Source of the DNA: Psychrobacter pygoscelis
GTDB taxonomy: Bacteria > Pseudomonadota > Gammaproteobacteria > Pseudomonadales > Moraxellaceae
DNA length: 64,000 nt
Assembly (NCBI RefSeq): GCF_004335015.1
Contig: NZ_RQRU01000001.1
Span: 1,054,001-1,118,000, forward strand
Direction: 5' to 3'
Shown: positions 1 to 11,800 of the stretch, in pieces
Layout of the letters: every line of letters begins with the position of its first letter
Position numbering within the stretch: position 1 is the first letter of the stretch
The notes under the pieces: generated by a model
What the model was told of the DNA's origin: nothing
What the model saw: only the letters and a program-made list of their open reading frames with translations
Databases searched by the model: none
Position numbers and translations under genes: made by a program

Positions 1-90
1 GAAGATAATGGTGATAGAAGCTTTAATATGCTCAACCCAAATAAAAGTCACTTTTTGGATGCACTAACCGTCCTTTATCCTGAATCATAA
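1..90 (+). CDS. 3' end of an unidentified protein gene (partial)
   Basis: An open frame runs from base 1 to a TAA at 88-90 and gives 29 residues ending ...LDALTVLYPES. The beginning lies outside the window. No domain can be recognised from so short a piece. An inverted repeat (TCCTGAA at 78-84 with TTCAGGA at 96-102) covers the stop codon and could fold at the transcript end, but it lacks a T-tract. The convergent minus-strand gene that follows fits a gene end here. The frame could be fortuitous. Confidence 0.4.
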   Translation, partial: EDNGDRSFNMLNPNKSHFLDALTVLYPES

Positions 91-156
91 CTGTGTTCAG
101 GACCTCCCCTATAACTCTTGAAAATTTAAGCATGAAAAGGGCTTTTTATTTATAAA

Positions 157-507
157 TTAACTCAACTTAAAAACCATCTCAAACGCCAATAACATCGCTA
201 CGCTAAGGCCAGCACCGACCAATAAACACAGCTCAAACCCCAAAGGTGTATCCTTCAATGGCATCTGTGTCACACCATCAAGATGTAAGTTTTCCTGCTT
301 ATTAACCAGATAAATCACTAACCCAAGACCAAGCATAAATAGAAATGGGATTAGGGAGTAAAACCAATACTGCTGCAAGTCTATATAAAGCTGGTAAAGC
401 GCAAACCCTGACATACTTATAATCACTAGACCAATAAGGCGGGTAATAAGCCAAAGTTTGGTGAATTGGCACGACGCCATGGTGCAAAATATTAATAAGC
501 GCATCAA
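157..507 (-). CDS. small membrane protein of unknown function
   Basis: The protein is up to 116 aa with three hydrophobic stretches: about residues 18-40, 47-66 and 90-112. This suggests a small inner-membrane protein with three spans. The first in-frame Met is at 507; Met10 (codon at 478-480, MASCQF...) is an equally possible start, and no clear ribosome binding site decides between them. I do not recognise the family. It lies 39 bp downstream of the UDG-like gene on the same strand, so the two may be co-transcribed. Confidence 0.6.
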   Translation of the reverse strand: MMRLLIFCTMASCQFTKLWLITRLIGLVIISMSGFALYQLYIDLQQYWFYSLIPFLFMLGLGLVIYLVNKQENLHLDGVTQMPLKDTPLGFELCLLVGAGLSVAMLLAFEMVFKLS

Positions 508-546
508 TACGAGCTTGGTCTCTAGAGGCGGTCATTAATGCAGCGG

Positions 547-1281
547 TTAATTAGTTTTCATCTCCTCCCAAACACCCCGAAATATCGCCTTCATATCATC
601 TAGCATGGCTCGGCTAAGCGGTGTAGAAAAGTGCCTCACCCCATGAACTGGAATACCATCAATTTCAGTCCGCGCATAATAGTCCATCATCTTGACATCT
701 TTGCCCGTACCATTGATAGCAATGGGTAGCTGCTTGCTAGTGATCTCTGTGCGACTATCAAGCTTGGGGTGATACCGCTTGATAAACTCATCAAAGGTTC
801 GCCAGCCAATACAGACGATATGCTTGGGATTGATAGCGGCAAAGTCCAAATGGGTCAGCTCGCGGTGTTCGGCTTGCATGTCTTTGGGCAGCTTTTTAAT
901 TTGTGCTTTGACGACGCTTTCAGTAGGGCTGGCAAAATACGACAGCAGACTGGTCTCCGCACAGTGCTCAAGTTTACTTAAGTCACCGCCGCAAGCGATG
1001 TCCAATACCCGCTTGGCAAAGCGATTGCCCAGTTGCAGCTCTTCGATATATTTGCAAGGTTGGGACTGATAAGGCACTAACCTAGTATTGGCTTTACGCG
1101 CAGGCAGATTATGCCATTGTCGATGACCTGGGTTAATACCGATAAACAAAATGTCAGGGTTTTTAGTCTGACCTGTTATATAGTGGCCGCTGAAATAAAG
1201 CGGATTGTCCTCGGGGAGGACTTGGTTGGCGCGCCTAAGGAAATCATTAATGCGTTGTTGTTTGTCTGCAAAATAGCTCAT
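547..1281 (-). CDS. uracil-DNA glycosylase superfamily-like protein
   Basis: This 244-aa protein carries an N-terminal ILFIGINPG segment (about residues 45-53). It resembles motif 1 (GINPG) of the Mug/TDG branch of the uracil-DNA glycosylase fold. A later hydrophobic strand (IVCIGWRTFDEF, about residues 155-166) is consistent with the alpha/beta core of that fold. The family is best known for excising uracil or mismatched bases, but several branches have no proven glycosylase activity. The usual C-terminal His-containing motif is not clear; candidates are HGVRHFSTPL near residue 215. I therefore infer the fold, not the activity. Confidence 0.55.
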   Translation of the reverse strand: MSYFADKQQRINDFLRRANQVLPEDNPLYFSGHYITGQTKNPDILFIGINPGHRQWHNLPARKANTRLVPYQSQPCKYIEELQLGNRFAKRVLDIACGGDLSKLEHCAETSLLSYFASPTESVVKAQIKKLPKDMQAEHRELTHLDFAAINPKHIVCIGWRTFDEFIKRYHPKLDSRTEITSKQLPIAINGTGKDVKMMDYYARTEIDGIPVHGVRHFSTPLSRAMLDDMKAIFRGVWEEMKTN

Positions 1282-1351
1282 ATCAAATGATTCTAGTTAG
1301 GCCATCAAGATCATTAGCTGGCGGTTAAATTGATTAAGCTGCTTAAAACAA

Positions 1352-1615
1352 CTAAGCCAAACGACTGAGCATTCGCCCAATGGCGCTTCCAAGCTTATAG
1401 CAAATCCAAGCAACGATAGCGAAGACTAGCGCAGACAGTAGATAAGCCAACCAAGCAGGAACTCCCGTCAACCAGCCAGCAGTAAATGCCAGCCCTTGAA
1501 ACGCTTCGAAGGGACGCCCTAAAAGCGGCGTAGGGGTACCCGCAGTGAATAATGCCACAAGCCCTATGAGGCCAAGTATGGCCGTAGTTATTGCAAATAC
1601 TCTAGCGCTACTCAT
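1352..1615 (-). CDS. small two-span membrane protein
   Basis: The 87-aa product has hydrophobic segments at about residues 7-26 and 53-75, and a short basic tail (GRMLSRLA). The ATG at 1613-1615 lies just downstream of a purine-rich AGAGAAAAGACA stretch on the minus strand, which could serve as the ribosome binding site. The family is not recognised. It sits 70 bp upstream of the UDG-like gene on the same strand and could share its transcript. Confidence 0.6.
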   Translation of the reverse strand: MSSARVFAITTAILGLIGLVALFTAGTPTPLLGRPFEAFQGLAFTAGWLTGVPAWLAYLLSALVFAIVAWICYKLGSAIGRMLSRLA

Positions 1616-2124
1616 GTTGTCTTTTCTCTACTTATCAAAAGCAAACTCATCAAAAGTTCACTTATTAAAACTATGACCGCTATTATACCGCTTACCCTAC
1701 ATAGACTGAGTATAAGGTCAGTTAGTTCAGCGTATCGCGAGGTTATCAAGAGGTATCGGCAAGCTAGGTCATATACTCAATAGTTTGAACTAAAGTTATT
1801 TATTGAGTGCTAAACTCCTAGTATTAACTGCTAACAAAACACTCGTCATAACAAAAACTTAAATATCAATTGCCGCTTAACTCTTATTTATTTGCTTTTA
1901 ATCCTGTTAACTGTCATATTTCTTGGTCACTTCATTATGAATAATAGGATAAACGGAAAACATTCCCTATTATAATGATACAATGTGTCTTTTTAGCTTT
2001 GCTATACTATCCGCGCAGCTATAAGGCCTTATAGGCCGAGACCCTACTTGATACCTATCATTTACAATACAGCTAAATCCGTTTTATCGGTATGGTTATT
2101 TTTCTTTGATTTAGGAGACCAACA
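1616..2124. other. 509-bp intergenic region, divergent promoters
   Basis: This region separates a minus-strand gene from the plus-strand potD-like gene. It contains a degenerate 15-bp tandem repeat at 1630-1674, listed separately. It also has TATAAT at 1971-1976 and TATACT at 2003-2008, both possible -10 boxes for the downstream lipoprotein gene; neither has a good -35 box at the right distance. No ORF of interest is seen. Confidence 0.5.
1630..1674. repeat. degenerate 15-bp tandem repeat, 3 copies
   Basis: Three adjacent 15-base units are visible: ACTTATCAAAAGCAA at 1630-1644, ACTCATCAAAAGTTC at 1645-1659 and ACTTATTAAAACTAT at 1660-1674. The first two agree at 11 of 15 positions. Confidence 0.7.
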
Positions 2125-3258
2125 TTGCCAAGTCCATCTTTATCTTATAAAGGCGTACCGCCATTGTTCCGTACCATACTCACTGTCAGCTTGAGTGCCA
2201 CTTTCGCCCTATCAGCAGCTGCCCTTAGCGGCTGTAGTAAAACAGAGACTGCGGATGGCGACACTGCGACAGCAACCGGTGAGACACTTAATCTATACAA
2301 TTGGTCGGAATATATGCCGCAGCAAATCATCGACGGCTTTGAAGAAGAGACTGGCATCGAGGTTAACTATACGACCTTTGATTCGAATGAAGCGATGTAC
2401 GCCAAACTGAAACTATTGGACGACTCAAGCCAATATGACCTAGCCGTACCTTCCACCTATTATGTCGAGAAGATGGCTAAGCAAGGGCTACTACAAGAAA
2501 TCGATAAATCTAAGCTAACCAACTTTAATAATCTTGATACCTCTTTTTTGAATACCAAGGTTGATCCTGAGAATAAATACTCTATTCCTTATCTTTGGGG
2601 CAGTACTGGGCTGGCTATTAATGGCGACGTTGTCGATCCCGCTAGTGTGAATAGCTGGAGCGACCTATGGCAACCAGATTTCGCTGGTCAAGTGATGCTG
2701 ACCAATGATATGCGTGAAGTATTTGGCATGGCGCTTATGTCGCTTGGATACTCTGGAAATAGCACCGACCCTAATGAGATTAAGGCCGCTTATGACAAGC
2801 TAACCAAGCTTATGCCTGGCGTAAAAACCTTCAACTCTGACGCTGCAAGAATGCCCTATATCGAGGGCGAGACCAATGTGGGGATGATTTGGAATGGCGA
2901 AGCCGTCATGGCCAATGATGAAGGGCTAACCAGTCTTCAATACAAATACCCTCGCGAAGGTGCAATCTTATGGATGGATAACTTTGTCATTCCTAAGAAT
3001 GCTGCCCATACTGACGCTGCTCTTAAATTCATTGACTATATCTTGCGTCCCGAAAATGCGCAAATTATCAGTGATGAAATCGGCTATGCTACACCTAATA
3101 AAGCTGCCCGTGAGCAGATGCCAGATGAGATAAAAAACAACCCTGCTATCTATCCTGATACCTCAATACTCGCAAAATCTGAATTTCAAGAGGATGTGGG
3201 CGATGAGGCGCTGCGCATTTATCAGCAGTATTGGGACAAGCTAAAAGCCAACCGCTAA
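2125..3258 (+). CDS. polyamine-type ABC transporter substrate-binding lipoprotein (PotD/PotF family)
   Basis: The 377-aa protein begins with a lipoprotein signal peptide; the lipobox LSGC places the lipidated Cys at residue 37. The mature part starts with LNLYNWSEYMPQQIIDGFEEE, typical of PotD/PotF spermidine/putrescine-binding proteins, and the length fits that family. It should capture polyamines or a similar cation in the periplasm, held to a membrane by its lipid. The start is TTG at 2125, supported by TAGGAG at 2112-2117 and by the lack of a nearby ATG. No potA, potB or potC gene adjoins it. A close paralogue follows 365 bp downstream. Family confidence is high; the ligand is not determined. 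Confidence 0.9.
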   Translation: MPSPSLSYKGVPPLFRTILTVSLSATFALSAAALSGCSKTETADGDTATATGETLNLYNWSEYMPQQIIDGFEEETGIEVNYTTFDSNEAMYAKLKLLDDSSQYDLAVPSTYYVEKMAKQGLLQEIDKSKLTNFNNLDTSFLNTKVDPENKYSIPYLWGSTGLAINGDVVDPASVNSWSDLWQPDFAGQVMLTNDMREVFGMALMSLGYSGNSTDPNEIKAAYDKLTKLMPGVKTFNSDAARMPYIEGETNVGMIWNGEAVMANDEGLTSLQYKYPREGAILWMDNFVIPKNAAHTDAALKFIDYILRPENAQIISDEIGYATPNKAAREQMPDEIKNNPAIYPDTSILAKSEFQEDVGDEALRIYQQYWDKLKANR

Positions 3259-3623
3259 TCTATTTAGCTACTTAACGACTTACTCAGACTAAGCTACTTG
3301 CTAAAACCATTTATTGATGTAAAGACTTCTTTATTTCTGGCTTTTTAACTCATAGTTGAGTGGTCAAGTAGAGCAGCAAACTGATTAGTTTGTCATTAAT
3401 GAGTAGTACTGATTAAGGTCATAAGCTTATTAGCCTGTGACCTTAACTTTTAGACAAAAAATCAGCTGACAGTTATTTAAGTCTAGTTTATAGGCGTCTG
3501 TCAGCAAAATTGTCATTAAACAGCTATTAACTTAGCCACTAACCACAATCCTATATCAGTCGACCATTAATTAGCCACTCTGGTCGTTCGTGATTAGAAG
3601 TTATCTCCTTAATCCCTCCACCG
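3259..3623. other. 365-bp spacer between two potD-like genes, with two hairpins
   Basis: Two inverted repeats are visible. AAGGTCA at 3415-3421 pairs with TGACCTT at 3438-3444. GCTGACAG at 3465-3472 pairs with CTGTCAGC at 3498-3505. Either could mark the end of the first gene's transcript, though neither has a convincing T-tract. No ORF is evident. Confidence 0.45.
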
Positions 3624-4880
3624 TTGTCATTTATCGCTATATTACTGTTTGTGTCACTTTTTATGCTTTCAATATTTATGAGACCAGCTGCCCTATCCTT
3701 ATTTTTTACGCGCTTTAATATCACCATTACCTCCTTATTATCACTAAGTTTGAGCTTGTTACTCACTGCCTGCCAACCGGTTAACTTTGAAGCCGATAAC
3801 GACGCTCAAACGCAGCGGCCAATACTACGGATCTATAATTGGGTAGAGTACATGCCGCAGCAGATTATAGATAACTTTGAAAAAGAGACAGGCATTGAGG
3901 TCATCTATGATACTTATGATTCCAATGAGCAGATGTATAACCGAATTACTCAGTCGGTAGCTAATTCAGCTCGCAGTGTATCTGATACTTCAACTGGCAA
4001 CCAAGCCCCCTACGATTTGGTCATACCTTCTAGTTATTTTGTAGACAGAATGCGTCACGAAGACTTATTACACCCTATCGATAAGTCTAAACTGAATAAC
4101 TTTTCACAATTAAACCCAAAAACCCTAGATACCTTTATTGATCCAAATAATAACTACTCTATTCCCTATCTCTGGGGTACAACAGGGATAGCAATCGATT
4201 CACAAGCGATTGATCCTAATACAGTGAACCGGTGGCAAGACTTATGGCGACCTGAATTTAAGGGGCGACTCTTGCTATCCAACGATATGCGTGAAGTATT
4301 CGGTATGGCACTGCTGTCGCTCGGCTACTCAATCAATAGTGAAAATCCAGAAGAGATCAGACAGGCTTATGAGAAGTTACTTAAGCTGCTTCCTAATGTC
4401 GCGGTTATGGAGTCAGAGTTTAGCCGTTCCGGCTATATGACAGATCGCGCTGATATCGGTATGATTTGGAGCGGTGAGATTATGTTGGCTCAAAAACAGG
4501 GTATGGATTATCTTACCTATAAGTATCCTAGTGAGGGTGCCATACTATGGATTGACAGTCTGGTCATTCCCAAGAATGCTCAAAATATTGAGGCAGCTTA
4601 CCGCTTTATTAATTTTATATTACGCTCAGAAAACGCGCGAATTATCAGCCGCCAAACGGGGTACGCGACTCCAAACTTAGGGGCACGGCTATTTATGACG
4701 CCCAGTGAGATCGCTAACACCACCATCTATCCTACTCAGGAGCAGTTTAATAATGCTGAACTGCATACTGCTATTAGCGCAGACGCCCTGAAGATTTATG
4801 AGTTCTACTGGAACAAGCTGCTAGAGCGTAGTAAACAGCTTGAAACTGAGCAGACCGCCATAACCACCTCAGCTAAATAG
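3624..4880 (+). CDS. second polyamine-type substrate-binding lipoprotein (PotD/PotF family)
   Basis: This 418-aa paralogue of the preceding gene has the same mature start (LRIYNWVEYMPQQIIDNFEKE) and similarity along its whole length, including the segments SNDMREVFGMALLSLGYS and GYATPN. An extra stretch of roughly 18 residues (about 110-127, Ser/Thr/Asn-rich) is absent from the first copy. A lipobox LTAC puts the lipidated Cys at residue 50 from the TTG at 3624. That is a long signal, so the ATG at 3678 (Met19, giving Cys32) may be the real start; no strong ribosome binding site settles it. The pair looks like a tandem duplication that has diverged, perhaps in ligand preference. Confidence 0.88.
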   Translation: MSFIAILLFVSLFMLSIFMRPAALSLFFTRFNITITSLLSLSLSLLLTACQPVNFEADNDAQTQRPILRIYNWVEYMPQQIIDNFEKETGIEVIYDTYDSNEQMYNRITQSVANSARSVSDTSTGNQAPYDLVIPSSYFVDRMRHEDLLHPIDKSKLNNFSQLNPKTLDTFIDPNNNYSIPYLWGTTGIAIDSQAIDPNTVNRWQDLWRPEFKGRLLLSNDMREVFGMALLSLGYSINSENPEEIRQAYEKLLKLLPNVAVMESEFSRSGYMTDRADIGMIWSGEIMLAQKQGMDYLTYKYPSEGAILWIDSLVIPKNAQNIEAAYRFINFILRSENARIISRQTGYATPNLGARLFMTPSEIANTTIYPTQEQFNNAELHTAISADALKIYEFYWNKLLERSKQLETEQTAITTSAK

Positions 4881-5013
4881 ACCTATCGATGACCACCGTA
4901 GCCGATACGCTCAAAAAATCGCAACACATTAAAATCATCACACCTACTTGACCCATCATATCCAAGCTGTCTCTTCTGCTATTAGGGTCTATTTACGGCC
5001 TATCAAATTCGCC

Positions 5014-6327
5014 CTAAACATCTATATCACTCTCACCACCTTGAGCATTGATGCGGCGCTGCTCACGGCGTTGATAGCGAAGTCCAGAGGCAGCAAACCA
5101 CTTGGGCTTGGTCTGCTGCAACAGGTCGCTTAAGCTTTGAAGCTGTGACTGCAAGTTCTGGGTGAGCCAGAAGTAGCCTTGCCACTCAAAGCTTAGAGCT
5201 TGCGTACTTGGATAGGCAGATACTTGTATTCGGGTAATGGGTCTAAACACTTCATCACTTGGGCTTCTGAGTACCGCCGCCATATGGCCCATGGCTTGGG
5301 TTAGCTCGTGTTGATAATGCAGCAGCAACTCTCGATTTTCCGAGTCAATCTGCTTGCTTGCCAGCTGATAAGCTGAGGTCATCAGCAAGTCAATGGTACC
5401 AATGATATTACGATGGGTTCTCTGGATACTCTCCAGCGTTTGCTGGTCTATCCCCGACTCCCTAGCAGTAGGAGCAAGGTGAGGACGACTGGCCAGCAGA
5501 CGCTTATTAATCTTTTTAAGCTTTAAGATGACCTCTTCAGCAATGGCTGCTAATTGCTCAGTTTCTAATTCATTCTCCAGATTCATCATCATTGAGGAGT
5601 TGAATAATGGTCCTGAGTTTAACGACTGTAATCTTGGCGGTTCTGTGGTCATTGGCTGATATGGTGATGAGATCAAGTGACCGCGCGCTTCGTCTTCTTT
5701 TGATAAGACTATCTTGTCTCTGAGGTTCAACGGGGTAGCAACTTTGGTATAAATCTCGGCACAGGCATCAAGATTATTAGCAAGTAAAAAACGCCACATC
5801 AGTGTCGACTTGAGTGGCAATATTAAGGTCGCAGCGACAGCCACTAGAGTACCTATCAACACATTCAAAGCACGAAACATCCCGTCCTCTCCAATGCTGC
5901 TGGTACTCGATATGATCATACACATGGTAAGCCCTGTGAGCATCCCCATATAGCCGAGTTGGCGAATTGCAAAGTAACCAATCATGCCACTAATAAGACC
6001 AATGAGCAGATAATACAGCCACAGATACCCTCCGAGACCATGACTAAGCCACAGTAAGACTAAGCCGATAATGATGCCTAATATCGTACCTAAAACTCGT
6101 TCTTTTGCTTTGGCATAAATTGCGCCTTGGTATTGTAATAACCCCAAGATCACAAAGACGGTCATTGCCGTCCATTCACCATGGGGCAACTGCGTTATTC
6201 TATTAATAAGTAAGGCCGTAACTACCGCCACACCAATACGTATGGCATGCAGAATATTGGCATGATGATAGCGGGCGTAAGGCTCAATAAATGGTGCAAT
6301 TATTTGCTGCCACAACGGTTTATTCAT
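5014..6327 (-). CDS. FUSC-family inner-membrane protein (YccS/aromatic acid exporter-like)
   Basis: The 437-aa protein has an N-terminal half with about six hydrophobic spans (residues 28-170), including WTAMTVFVILGLLQYQGAIY and KAKERVLGTILGIIIG. This arrangement, with the conserved G-T-x-x-G after an arginine, is typical of FUSC-like proteins such as YccS and AaeB. A long cytoplasmic helical region follows (about 175-437). Relatives are linked to efflux of aromatic acids or other small molecules, but the substrate here is unknown. It is shorter than the two-module family members. It converges with the potD-like gene to its left and lies 67 bp downstream of the phosphatase gene. Confidence 0.8.
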   Translation of the reverse strand: MNKPLWQQIIAPFIEPYARYHHANILHAIRIGVAVVTALLINRITQLPHGEWTAMTVFVILGLLQYQGAIYAKAKERVLGTILGIIIGLVLLWLSHGLGGYLWLYYLLIGLISGMIGYFAIRQLGYMGMLTGLTMCMIISSTSSIGEDGMFRALNVLIGTLVAVAATLILPLKSTLMWRFLLANNLDACAEIYTKVATPLNLRDKIVLSKEDEARGHLISSPYQPMTTEPPRLQSLNSGPLFNSSMMMNLENELETEQLAAIAEEVILKLKKINKRLLASRPHLAPTARESGIDQQTLESIQRTHRNIIGTIDLLMTSAYQLASKQIDSENRELLLHYQHELTQAMGHMAAVLRSPSDEVFRPITRIQVSAYPSTQALSFEWQGYFWLTQNLQSQLQSLSDLLQQTKPKWFAASGLRYQRREQRRINAQGGESDIDV

Positions 6328-6394
6328 AATTAACTTATCAATGATTGCTTAATGTAATATTGGATAGCATCGCCGCATCATCGGCGTTAAGTAG

Positions 6395-6937
6395 CTACGG
6401 ACGCAGATGTGCCAACTCACGCTTTACCTCGTTTACCTCTTTATCGTCTAGTAGACTTACAAGGTTAATCCAAAAACTATGGAAGCCATATTCCCCATCC
6501 ACCATCTCAGCTTTGGCAGCCTCAATCGACCAACGCTGATAGATAATCCGGTACATAGCGACGACAATTCCAGTGCGATCTGAGCCATGATAGCAGTGCA
6601 CTAAGACCGATTTTTGCGCACTATGCAGCTGCTCAATATGCCACAGTATAGCAGCCAACCGCTTAGGAGAGACATACCAAGTCATCAGCGGATGATTATA
6701 TAACTCAATATTATGAAGCGTTTTTAGATGTGCTTCATTGTCATTACGATCAAAAAATCGTAGATTAATAATGGCATCTATCCCATAAGTCGTCAGTAGG
6801 TGTGACTCGCAGGCGTGAAGCTGCTCACTACGATATAGTTGGCTATCAACGCGATATAAGTTAGCTCGTGGGTATAGGGAGGTTGCACGATTGAGTGGTA
6901 GTTTTGCTTTATCGAGCGAGGGTAACTCGGTAGCCAT
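6395..6937 (-). CDS. dual-specificity/tyrosine phosphatase-like protein
   Basis: The 180-aa protein holds the protein tyrosine phosphatase signature HCYHGSDRTG, with the nucleophile Cys115 and phosphate-binding Arg121 spaced C-x5-R as required. The preceding region (YRSEQL, then INLRFF at about 57-62) matches the start of DSP/SIW14-type phosphatases. It is expected to be a cytoplasmic phosphatase of phosphoprotein or inositol-phosphate-like substrates. The ATG at 6935-6937 has GGAAG upstream. The same-strand FUSC gene follows 67 bp downstream, suggesting one transcript. Confidence 0.8.
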   Translation of the reverse strand: MATELPSLDKAKLPLNRATSLYPRANLYRVDSQLYRSEQLHACESHLLTTYGIDAIINLRFFDRNDNEAHLKTLHNIELYNHPLMTWYVSPKRLAAILWHIEQLHSAQKSVLVHCYHGSDRTGIVVAMYRIIYQRWSIEAAKAEMVDGEYGFHSFWINLVSLLDDKEVNEVKRELAHLRP

Positions 6938-7020
6938 ATAAGCTTCCTTATTAACTTTAGTAGCTTTAATAGTTACAATAACGTAAGTGCATATGATTAA
7001 GACTTTAAACTCTGTCGAAA

Positions 7021-7059
7021 CAAAAAAATAACGCCCTCTAAGCTTAGAAGGCGTTATTT
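7021..7059 (-). terminator. rho-independent terminator after gltD
   Basis: Bases 7026-7042 and 7043-7059 form a 17-bp inverted repeat with one mismatch (AAATAACGCC...GGCGTTATTT). Read on the minus strand it is followed by TATTTTTTTT. It lies 27 bp past the gltD stop codon. Confidence 0.85.
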
Positions 7060-7085
7060 ATAGGGGCTAAATCACTATTGTAAAA

Positions 7086-8894
<1,809 letters not shown>

Positions 8895-11800
8895 TTACTG
8901 CGGGTCTGCCATAGTACTCTTGAGCAACGAGGCAATATTGGCCGCTTTTGGTTTGACCAAATAGAACTTACGTGCGTAATGCTCAAAGTCGGCTAAGATA
9001 ATCTGCCCCCAAGCACTACCTGTCTTCTCCACGTGCGTCTCAATGATCTGCTGTAAGTAAATCCGGTGCTCCTCGGTCTGCTCATTCGAGATTCTATTGA
9101 GGTCGATAAGCTCATGATTACAGCGATCAAAGAAGTCACCCTCTAGGTCTAGTACATAAGCAAAACCACCGGTCATACCCGCGCCAAAGTTCAGACCTGT
9201 GCGGCCCAATACAGTAATCACGCCGCCTGTCATATACTCACAGCAGTGATCCCCTGTTCCTTCAATGACAGCATGGACGCCGGAATTACGAACACCAAAG
9301 CGCTCACCTGCTGTACCAGCAGCATAAAGCTTGCCGCCCGTCGCTCCATATAGGCAGGTATTACCGATGATAGCGGTCTCTTGAGTAGCAAAAACAGAGT
9401 CCTTAGGTGGATAAATAACGATCTCGCCACCTGCCATACCTTTACCCACATAGTCATTGGCATCGCCTTCAAGCTCGATATTTAGACCACCGGCATTCCA
9501 AACGCCCAAGCTTTGACCTGCCGTACCCGTCAGATGCAGACGAATAGGCTTATCGCTCATACCAAGGTTACCCCATACTTGAGCAATCTCGCCAGAGATG
9601 CGTGCACCAATAGAGCGGTCACAGTTACCAATGTAATAGCTAAAGTCACCGCCTGTACCTTGACGAATCGGCTTAATCATATCGGTAATCATCTGCTCAG
9701 CCAGCAGCCCTTTATCAAATGGCGTATTACGCTCAACTTGACAGGTCTGAGCTTTACCGACACTGGCTGGATGACTGAATAATAATGGTGAGAGATCAAG
9801 ATGACGCTGCTTCTCAGTATAGCCATCAATGACCTCCAGCAGGTCAGTACGACCGACCAGCTCTTCCATAGTGCGAACCCCTAGCACAGCTAGCCATTCG
9901 CGAGTCTCAGTGGCCACAAACTTAAAGAAGTTAATGAGCATCTCTGCTTCACCAATGAAATGCTCATCACGAAGCTGAGCCTTTTGCGTAGCCACACCTG
10001 TTGGACAGTTATTCAGGTGGCAGATTCTTAAATATTTACAGCCTACTGCGATCATCGGAGTAGTACCAAAGCCGAAACTCTCTGCCCCCAATATCGCAGC
10101 TTTTACCACATCAAGACCAGTCTTGAGGCCACCATCTGTTTGGATACGGACTTTATCGCGAAGACCATTGACTCGAAGAGACTGATGCGCCTCAGCCAGC
10201 CCCAGCTCCCAAGGTGAGCCAGCATGATGGATTGAGGATAGTGGCGAAGCCGCTGTACCACCATCATAGCCTGAGATGGTAATAAGGTCGGCATAAGCCT
10301 TGGCAACGCCAGTTGCAATCGTTCCCACACCTGGACGCGACACCAGCTTAACCGATACTAGCGCTTCTGGATTGACTTGTTTTAGATCAAAGATAAGCTG
10401 CGCTAAATCTTCAATAGAATAGATATCATGATGCGGTGGCGGTGAAATCAAGGTCACACCTGGTACTGAGTAACGCAGGCGAGCAATTAGCGCATTTACC
10501 TTACCACCAGGTAGCTGACCACCTTCACCAGGCTTGGCCCCTTGGGCAACTTTAATCTGCATGACCTGTGCGGATCGTAGGTACGCGGGTGTTACACCAA
10601 AGCGTCCTGAGGCGACCTGTTTGATCTTAGAGTTACGCATTGTACCGTAGCGCACTGGGTCTTCGCCGCCCTCACCAGAGTTTGAGCGACCGCCAATGGT
10701 ATTCATTGCCATCGCGATTGATTCATGAGCTTCTGGTGACAAAGCACCAAGCGACATACCCGCTGAGTCAAAGCGCGGTAAGATCTTCTCAATACCTTCG
10801 ACTTCTTCAATATCGATGCCTTGGTCCGCTTTAAGTTGTAGCAAGTCACGTAAGGTAGCAATCGGTCTGGTATTGACCAAGTTGGCATACTCGCGATAAT
10901 TGTCGTAGTTACCCGTCCGCACGGCTGTATGTAGCGTTCGAATCACATCGGGGTTAAAGGCATGGTATTCTTTGTTGAAGACGAACTTTAGTAAGCCGCC
11001 TTGATCAATTGGGACACGGCGCTTAAAGGCATTAGCAGCTAATATAGCTTGGTCTGCAGCTAAATCGCTAAAGCGTGCACCTTTGATTCGGCTTTGCACC
11101 CCTTTAAAGCATAAATTAACGATTTCTTCTGATAGCCCGACCGCTTCAAACAACTGCGCGCCGCGATAAGAGACGATGGTTGAGATGCCCATTTTTGATA
11201 AGATTTTTAATAGGCCCTTATCCAGACCCTTTCTAAAGTTAACTCGAGCTTGAATCGGATCGCCGAGTAGCTCGCCAGTAGCGACCAAGTCTTCAATGAC
11301 GTCGTAGGCCAGGTAAGGATAGACGCAGGTGGCCCCAAAGCCGATCAACACCGCTACTTGATGCGAGTCACGAGCCAGCCCCGTCTCAATGATTAGGTTA
11401 GCATCGGTTCGTAGGCCTTGTTCGATCAGATAATGATGAACCGCACCGGTTACTAAAATAGCATTCGCAGGTACTTTACCCGCTTCAATCGCCTTGTCAG
11501 ACAAGATAATGAGGGTTTTGCCAGCACGAATTTGGGCTTGAACTTGCTGACAGATAGCTTTGATGGCGTCTTCAAGCGGGGTATTGATATCGTAGTTTAG
11601 GTCGATGCGCACTGATTCAAATAAAGGATCGTCTAGCGTCTCTAACTGTGCCATCTTACTGGCTGACAAGACTGGTGAGGCTAAGACAATACGATGGGCA
11701 TCTCTAGAGGTTGGCTTAAAGACATTAGTCTCAGCGCCAAGACAGGTTTGTAGTGACATGACGATTGATTCACGTAACGGATCAATCGGCGGATTGGTCA

